Translations under genes and position numbers: made by a program
The notes under the pieces: generated by a model
The model's database searches: none
What the model was told of the DNA's origin: nothing
The model's input: only the letters and a program-made list of their open reading frames with translations
Shown: positions 59,619 through 64,000 of the stretch, piece by piece
How the letters are laid out: every line of letters begins with the position of its first letter
Position numbering within the stretch: position 1 is the first letter of the stretch
Assembly: GCF_963676735.1 (NCBI RefSeq)
Contig: NZ_OY781464.1
Span: 2,451,001 to 2,515,000 of the forward strand
Reading direction: 5' to 3'
DNA length: 64,000 nucleotides
DNA from: an uncultured Draconibacterium sp.
Lineage (GTDB): Bacteria > Bacteroidota > Bacteroidia > Bacteroidales > Prolixibacteraceae

Positions 59619-60224
59619 TTATTCCTCCTCTTCGTCGGTTCCCCAGAATTTATCCAGCCACTGCGGATTCCCGGTTCCCGGAACTACGTCCTCGTTATTA
59701 TTTTGTACCGAAAAATCGGCGTCGCTATAAACCAACATATGCACGGCGCGTAAAACGTTAACCAGCTGTTGCCCCCAGAATTCCTCAAAATGCAACTTAC
59801 ATTCTGCAAGTGTATCATTCATTACCTCTTCGTTGCCAATGCTGTAATTGGTAATACAGTCCTTTAAATCCTGGTAAATATCCAACAGATTTTCTGAGAT
59901 GCTTGACCGTACCGTTTCTTCGCCAAATTGAATATTCGGATCAAAAACTTCGTAAAATCCATCATGTTCACCAAGTAACTGCATCCATTTTTGGTGCAAC
60001 ATATTATAATCAAGTTCGCTAACAAATTTCTCCAGCTCGTCTTCCATTACCGTTTCAATTTTGGGTAAAACCGATGCTTTTAAATAAAGCAAGGGAAGCA
60101 TTTTCTGAAGTTTGCCCAAATTCTCTTCGGCACTAAGATGCGCTACATTCTCGATGGTAGAACAGTACTCGTTGGCTACTGTTACAAATTCGACCACATT
60201 TTTTGAATATACGACCTGATCCAT
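59619..60224 (-). CDS. DUF5063 protein
   Basis: A 201-residue soluble protein, mostly helical and very acidic. The family-type segments are NVVEFVTVANEYCSTIEN, GKLQKMLPLLYLKASVLPKI and HFEEFWGQQLVNVLRAVHMLV. The C-terminus reads ...WLDKFWGTDEEEE. It is uncharacterised, and in the Bacteroidota I know it is found beside the RNase D-like gene, as here: its stop is directly followed by that gene's ATG. Confidence 0.82.
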   Translation of the reverse strand: MDQVVYSKNVVEFVTVANEYCSTIENVAHLSAEENLGKLQKMLPLLYLKASVLPKIETVMEDELEKFVSELDYNMLHQKWMQLLGEHDGFYEVFDPNIQFGEETVRSSISENLLDIYQDLKDCITNYSIGNEEVMNDTLAECKLHFEEFWGQQLVNVLRAVHMLVYSDADFSVQNNNEDVVPGTGNPQWLDKFWGTDEEEE

Positions 60225-60421
60225 TCTTAATTATAAATTGCCCGTTAAAAAACTGCTGCAAAAGTAGTAAAGTTTTTTAAGAGAGCAGGGTAATGGAAAA
60301 AGTTGGTTGACAGGAAAAATTGGATTCGATAAGGAGGAGCAATTAAAACTATGGCCTTGCGGTAGTTTTTTTAAGCACAACAAAAAATTATCAACACCGT
60401 TTTCTGAAGTTTTAAAGCTCT

Positions 60422-62323
60422 TTAATCATTCCATTCCAGCAGGTTATCTACCCGATAGATTATTTTTTTGTTATCAAGAAGCCATTTAATTACTTCGCGC
60501 ATTTTTTGCTGGTCGCCTTTTAATTTAAATAGCAAACTCTCATACGAACATGGCTTTTCAATCAGCGTTTTTACCCGTTTGCTTATGGTTTCAAATTCGT
60601 AATCGCTTAAAGCAAGCGTATTTTTTGCTTTGCAAATATCGCAGGTTCCACAAGCCGGAGCGTCCGTTTCGCCAAAGTAATTCAATAATATCTGGCTTCG
60701 GCATGTTGCCGAATCGGTAGCATAATGAATAACCGCCTCAATCTTTTCTATGTAATCTTTTTTACGCAGGTCGTAATTCTCTTTCGAAATCTTTAAGCGA
60801 TCAACAGGCACACGCTCTTTGGTAAAATAAATAAAAGGGGTCTGGCTCCTTGGCACATAATCAATTACTTTCGACTGGCGCAGGTGTTTCAGGTAGTTAT
60901 AAACCTGGTCGCCATCAAGCCCTGTACGTTTCGATAGCAGTTCTTCATCAATCGCCACGTAACCGCTAAACAATCCGGTATACGAGCGCAATAATAATTT
61001 TATAAAATCGTCGAGTTTGGCATTGGCCACCTGAAATTTGTACAGCTCGTCGCGCGATATTGGGAAATACACCCGCGAAGGGCTATCCACCTGCTCGGTA
61101 AATTCGAGATAGGCCTGCCGCTGTAATATTTTTAAACTATTGTAAACCATGGCCTGCTGAAACTTATAAGCCTGTGCAAACCCCTGAAGGCTAAACTCGT
61201 GCACCATTCCTTTTCCGTGGCCAACCGCCACCTGAAAATAGTTACAAAGCGAATCGTATATACGTTTTATATTATCAATGTCGGGGAACGATACAGTAAT
61301 ATGTTTTTTGAGTTTGGTGGTATCGGCATTATTGTATAAAAGCACCGCAGCTGATTTCTTTCCATCGCGCCCTGCCCTGCCTGCCTCCTGGTAATAGGCT
61401 TCAAGCGAATCGGGCGAATCAATATGAATAACAAAACGAACGTTGGATTTGTCAATCCCCATTCCAAACGCATTGGTGGCCACAATTACCCTTGTTCTTC
61501 CGTTCAGCCAATCGTCTTGCCGTGCGCTACGTATGGCATTGCTTAGTCCGGCATGATAATAGTTGGCCGAGACACCATTCTTCCGCAATTCGAAGGCCAC
61601 TTCGCGGGTTGCTTTTCGGTTGCGAACATATACAACACCCGAGCCTTTCACTTTTTGCAGGGTATCAAGCAGGTAGCCGGTTTTGTTTTCTACGTGGCGC
61701 ACCAGGTAACTCAAATTTTCGCGATGAAAAGACATTTTTAACAAATTCTTCTCTTTGAAGCCCAGTTTATCCTGTATGTCGTCGGCCACTTTTGGCGTTG
61801 CTGTTGCTGTTAAAGCCAATACTTTTACAGCTGGCAAAAGTTTGCGTACCTCAACAATATTTAAATAGCTGGGCCGAAAATCGTAGCCCCATTGCGAAAT
61901 ACAATGTGCCTCATCAACCGTTAACAGGTTGACGTTCATTTGCTCCAAGCGCTCCAGAAAACGTTGCGAATTCAGTCGTTCCGGAGAAACGTATAAAAAC
62001 TTATAATTCCCCCAAACGGCATTATCAAGGGTAAGTTTTATTTCGCGTGCCGACATGCCGCTATGCACTGCCAATGCTTTTATTCCTTTCCTGTTCAGGT
62101 TTTCTACCTGGTCCTTCATTAAGGCAATTAAAGGAGTAACCACCACACAAATACCTTCGTGCGCCAAAGAATAAACCTGAAAAGTTATGGATTTTCCTCC
62201 TCCCGTTGGCATCAGTCCAAGCGTATCCTTTCCGGAGGCAACAGCTTCAATAATTTCAAGCTGCAGCGGCCGGAATTCGGGGTAGCCCCAATAGCGGGTA
62301 AGTATCTGCCTGAAGTCTTCCAT
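60422..62323 (-). CDS. recQ: RecQ-family ATP-dependent DNA helicase
   Basis: A 633-residue superfamily-2 helicase. Motif I reads MPTGGGKS (38-45), motif II VDEAHCISQWGYDFRPSY (with the RecQ aromatic-rich loop directly after DEAH), motif IV VVYVRNRKAT, and motif VI QEAGRAGRDGK. The RQC zinc site is CRSQILLNYF ... CGTCDICKAKN (about 545-575), followed by a winged-helix region. The HRDC domain of E. coli RecQ is not seen; the protein ends soon after the winged helix. It is transcribed alone. Confidence 0.93.
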   Translation of the reverse strand: MEDFRQILTRYWGYPEFRPLQLEIIEAVASGKDTLGLMPTGGGKSITFQVYSLAHEGICVVVTPLIALMKDQVENLNRKGIKALAVHSGMSAREIKLTLDNAVWGNYKFLYVSPERLNSQRFLERLEQMNVNLLTVDEAHCISQWGYDFRPSYLNIVEVRKLLPAVKVLALTATATPKVADDIQDKLGFKEKNLLKMSFHRENLSYLVRHVENKTGYLLDTLQKVKGSGVVYVRNRKATREVAFELRKNGVSANYYHAGLSNAIRSARQDDWLNGRTRVIVATNAFGMGIDKSNVRFVIHIDSPDSLEAYYQEAGRAGRDGKKSAAVLLYNNADTTKLKKHITVSFPDIDNIKRIYDSLCNYFQVAVGHGKGMVHEFSLQGFAQAYKFQQAMVYNSLKILQRQAYLEFTEQVDSPSRVYFPISRDELYKFQVANAKLDDFIKLLLRSYTGLFSGYVAIDEELLSKRTGLDGDQVYNYLKHLRQSKVIDYVPRSQTPFIYFTKERVPVDRLKISKENYDLRKKDYIEKIEAVIHYATDSATCRSQILLNYFGETDAPACGTCDICKAKNTLALSDYEFETISKRVKTLIEKPCSYESLLFKLKGDQQKMREVIKWLLDNKKIIYRVDNLLEWND

Positions 62324-62420
62324 TAATACAAATTAAGAAATCATTTTAAGCTTTAACAATTTTTATCCTTCAAAACTGGGTATGCCTTAAATAATTCGGC
62401 TCTGGTCCACTATTTTTTTG

Positions 62421-62428
62421 TAGTTTTG
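62421..62428 (+). promoter_or_regulatory. Candidate -7 element of guaB
   Basis: TAGTTTTG fits TAnnTTTG and sits 31 bases before the guaB ATG. The matching -33 position (about 62396-62398) reads TTC, one base off. Confidence 0.55.
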
Positions 62429-62459
62429 CGCTTTAATAAAAACATAAAAATAGTTAGGC

Positions 62460-63935
62460 ATGTCGTTTCTAGAAGACAAAATTCAATTTGAAGGTTTAAC
62501 CTTCGATGATGTTCTTTTAATTCCCTCATATTCAGAACTGTTACCCCGAGAAGTCGATCTTTCTTCAAGATTTACCAGAAACATTGTAATTAATACCCCG
62601 ATTTTATCGGCAGCGATGGATACTGTTACCGAACACAAAATGGCCATCGCCATTGCACGCGAGGGAGGTATTGGTGTTATTCATAAAAACATGGGTATTG
62701 AAGAACAAGCCCACCAGGTAACAACCGTAAAACGTGCCGAAAATGGTATGATCTACGACCCGATTACCATTACCCCTGAGAAAAAAGTTATTGATGCCCT
62801 TCAGTTTATGGCCAAATATAAAATTGGAGGTATTCCTGTAGTTGACGGACACGGGCACCTGGTTGGCATTGTTACCAACCGCGATTTGCGTTTCGAACGC
62901 AACATGGAACGCCCAATTTCAGAAGTAATGACCAGCGAGAACCTGGTTTCGACTACTGAATCTACCGACCTTGAAAAAGCCGCAGAAATTCTTCAGGAAT
63001 ATAAAATAGAAAAACTGCCCGTTGTTGATAAACACAATAAACTTATCGGGCTGGTAACCTACAAAGACATTACAAAAGCAAAAGATAAGCCACTGGCCTG
63101 TAAAGATGAAAAAGGCCGTTTACGTGTAGCAGCAGGTATTGGCATTGCCGGCGACACTATGGATCGGGTTGACGAACTGGTTAGGGCACAGGTTGATGCC
63201 TTGGTTATTGACACCGCCCACGGACATACCAAAGGAGTGGTTGACATGCTAAAGCGGGTAAAAGCAAAATACCCCGAAAAAGACGTGGTGGCCGGTAACA
63301 TTGCCACTGCCGAAGCTGCAAAATTATTGGTTGCCGCAGGTGCCGATGCCGTAAAAGTTGGAATTGGCCCGGGATCAATTTGTACAACCAGGGTGATTGC
63401 AGGCGTTGGAGTTCCACAACTTTCAGCCATTTATAATGTATCAAAAGCCATTAAAGGCGCCGGTGTACCGGTTATTGGCGATGGCGGTATTCGCTATTCG
63501 GGCGATATTGTTAAAGGACTTGCTGCCGGAGCCGACTCAATGATGGCAGGAGGTTTGTTTGCCGGTGTTGAAGAATCGCCAGGCGAAACCATTCTATACC
63601 AGGGCCGTAAATTTAAGGCTTACCGCGGAATGGGGTCGGTTGAGGCCATGCAAAAAGGTTCGAAAGACCGCTATTTCCAGGATATGGAAGAAGACATAAA
63701 AAAACTGGTTCCGGAAGGAATTGCTGCACGTGTACCATATAAAGGATCGTTGTACGAAGTATTGTACCAGCTTATTGGTGGCTTGCGTGCAGGAATGGGA
63801 TACTGCGGAGCACAAAATATCAAAATTTTGCAGGAAGCAAGGTTTACCCGTATTTCCAATGCCGGGGTGCAGGAAAGTCACCCACACGATGTAAGCATTA
63901 CCCGTGAAGCACCAAACTACAGCAGCCGCCAATAA
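62460..63935 (+). CDS. guaB: IMP dehydrogenase
   Basis: Oxidises IMP to XMP with NAD+, the committed step of guanine nucleotide synthesis. The 491-residue length is standard. The barrel begins FEGLTFDDVLLIPSYSELLP, and a CBS pair is inserted (about residues 95-215; VMTSENLVSTTES, LPVVDKHNKLIGLVTYKDI). The catalytic loop is GPGSICTTRVIAGVGVPQL with Cys308, followed by DGGIRYSGDIVKGLAAGA and YRGMGS, and the C-terminal flap EGIAARVPYKG. A -7 box lies at 62421-62428. No guaA is adjacent inside the window; the last 65 bases hold no gene. Confidence 0.97.
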   Translation: MSFLEDKIQFEGLTFDDVLLIPSYSELLPREVDLSSRFTRNIVINTPILSAAMDTVTEHKMAIAIAREGGIGVIHKNMGIEEQAHQVTTVKRAENGMIYDPITITPEKKVIDALQFMAKYKIGGIPVVDGHGHLVGIVTNRDLRFERNMERPISEVMTSENLVSTTESTDLEKAAEILQEYKIEKLPVVDKHNKLIGLVTYKDITKAKDKPLACKDEKGRLRVAAGIGIAGDTMDRVDELVRAQVDALVIDTAHGHTKGVVDMLKRVKAKYPEKDVVAGNIATAEAAKLLVAAGADAVKVGIGPGSICTTRVIAGVGVPQLSAIYNVSKAIKGAGVPVIGDGGIRYSGDIVKGLAAGADSMMAGGLFAGVEESPGETILYQGRKFKAYRGMGSVEAMQKGSKDRYFQDMEEDIKKLVPEGIAARVPYKGSLYEVLYQLIGGLRAGMGYCGAQNIKILQEARFTRISNAGVQESHPHDVSITREAPNYSSRQ

Positions 63936-64000
63936 GGGCAGGCTGCTTTGCCAAAACAAAATAAATACACGGAAACGGGACATTATTAACGTTCAAAATT

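Noticed and set aside
1..64000. CRISPR array, tRNA or rRNA genes, insertion sequence or prophage
   Set aside because: No spaced repeats, cloverleaf-like sequence, transposase, integrase or phage structural gene was seen on reading both strands; base composition is even throughout.

Overview
The window reads as ordinary chromosome of an anaerobic or facultative, gliding-type member of the Bacteroidota, most likely in the Marinilabiliales/Prolixibacteraceae neighbourhood. The grounds are moderate to low G+C, several exact Bacteroidota-type promoters (TTG, 19-20 bases, TAnnTTTG), families largely confined to the phylum (DUF5103 plug protein, PorP/SprF, DUF5686, DUF4230, DUF5063, PorT-type barrels), a type IX secretion sorting domain, Na+-translocating NADH:quinone reductase instead of visible complex I, a PPi-dependent phosphofructokinase and a monomeric [FeFe] hydrogenase. 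The genus is an inference. I see no tRNA, rRNA, CRISPR array, insertion sequence, prophage or integration scar.

Layout. 0-4 kb: the tail of a membrane protein, malic enzyme (maeB), a small barrel protein and recR. 4-11 kb: a fused glycosyltransferase, a GNAT acetyltransferase, an orphan HsdR-N nuclease-like protein, AMP nucleosidase, DNA polymerase III delta (holA), a rhomboid protease, a class-IV aminotransferase-like protein and YqgE. 11-17 kb: DivIC, pruA, a PAS hybrid-less sensor kinase and the T9SS plug protein. 17-23.3 kb: the complete nqrABCDEF operon with its own promoter and terminator. 23-31 kb: a MORN-like lipoprotein, a CNNM/CBS protein, a DUF5686 outer-membrane protein, a coiled-coil lipoprotein and pfp. 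31-36.5 kb: a LytS/LytTR pair, two serine beta-lactamase-fold proteins (one with its catalytic residues lost) and DUF4230. 36.7-42.3 kb: [FeFe] hydrogenase, a small-molecule kinase-like protein, an inositol-monophosphatase-family enzyme, a two-gene membrane module whose second member looks like an inactive NlpC/P60 protein, and PorP/SprF. 42.6-46 kb: an SLC12-type cation-chloride cotransporter and an MscS channel. 46-49 kb: a translationally coupled thioredoxin / ApbE / DUF4266 lipoprotein / DUF3570 barrel cassette. 49-53 kb: aldo/keto reductase, a TIKI/TraB-like protein, two unknowns and a PorT-like barrel. 53-57 kb: porin, FMN-binding flavoprotein and a five-haem cytochrome with a T9SS C-terminal domain. 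57-64 kb: cysH, rlmI, an RNase-D-like exonuclease, DUF5063, recQ and guaB.

How they fit together. The redox theme is the most striking one. An ApbE flavin transferase (46.5 kb) is present together with three proteins that carry covalent-FMN motifs: NqrB, NqrC and the secreted FMN-binding protein at 54.4 kb. The last lies between an outer-membrane porin and a pentahaem cytochrome predicted to be exported through the outer membrane by T9SS, which suggests a route for electrons across the cell envelope. The Trx-ApbE-DUF4266-DUF3570 cassette is a second envelope module, built around a tiny lipoprotein that ends in a Cys-Gly-Cys-Asn tail. These two clusters are my best candidates for under-described biology. 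The several predicted pseudoenzymes (33.3 kb, 40.5 kb, and perhaps 9.7 kb) come next.
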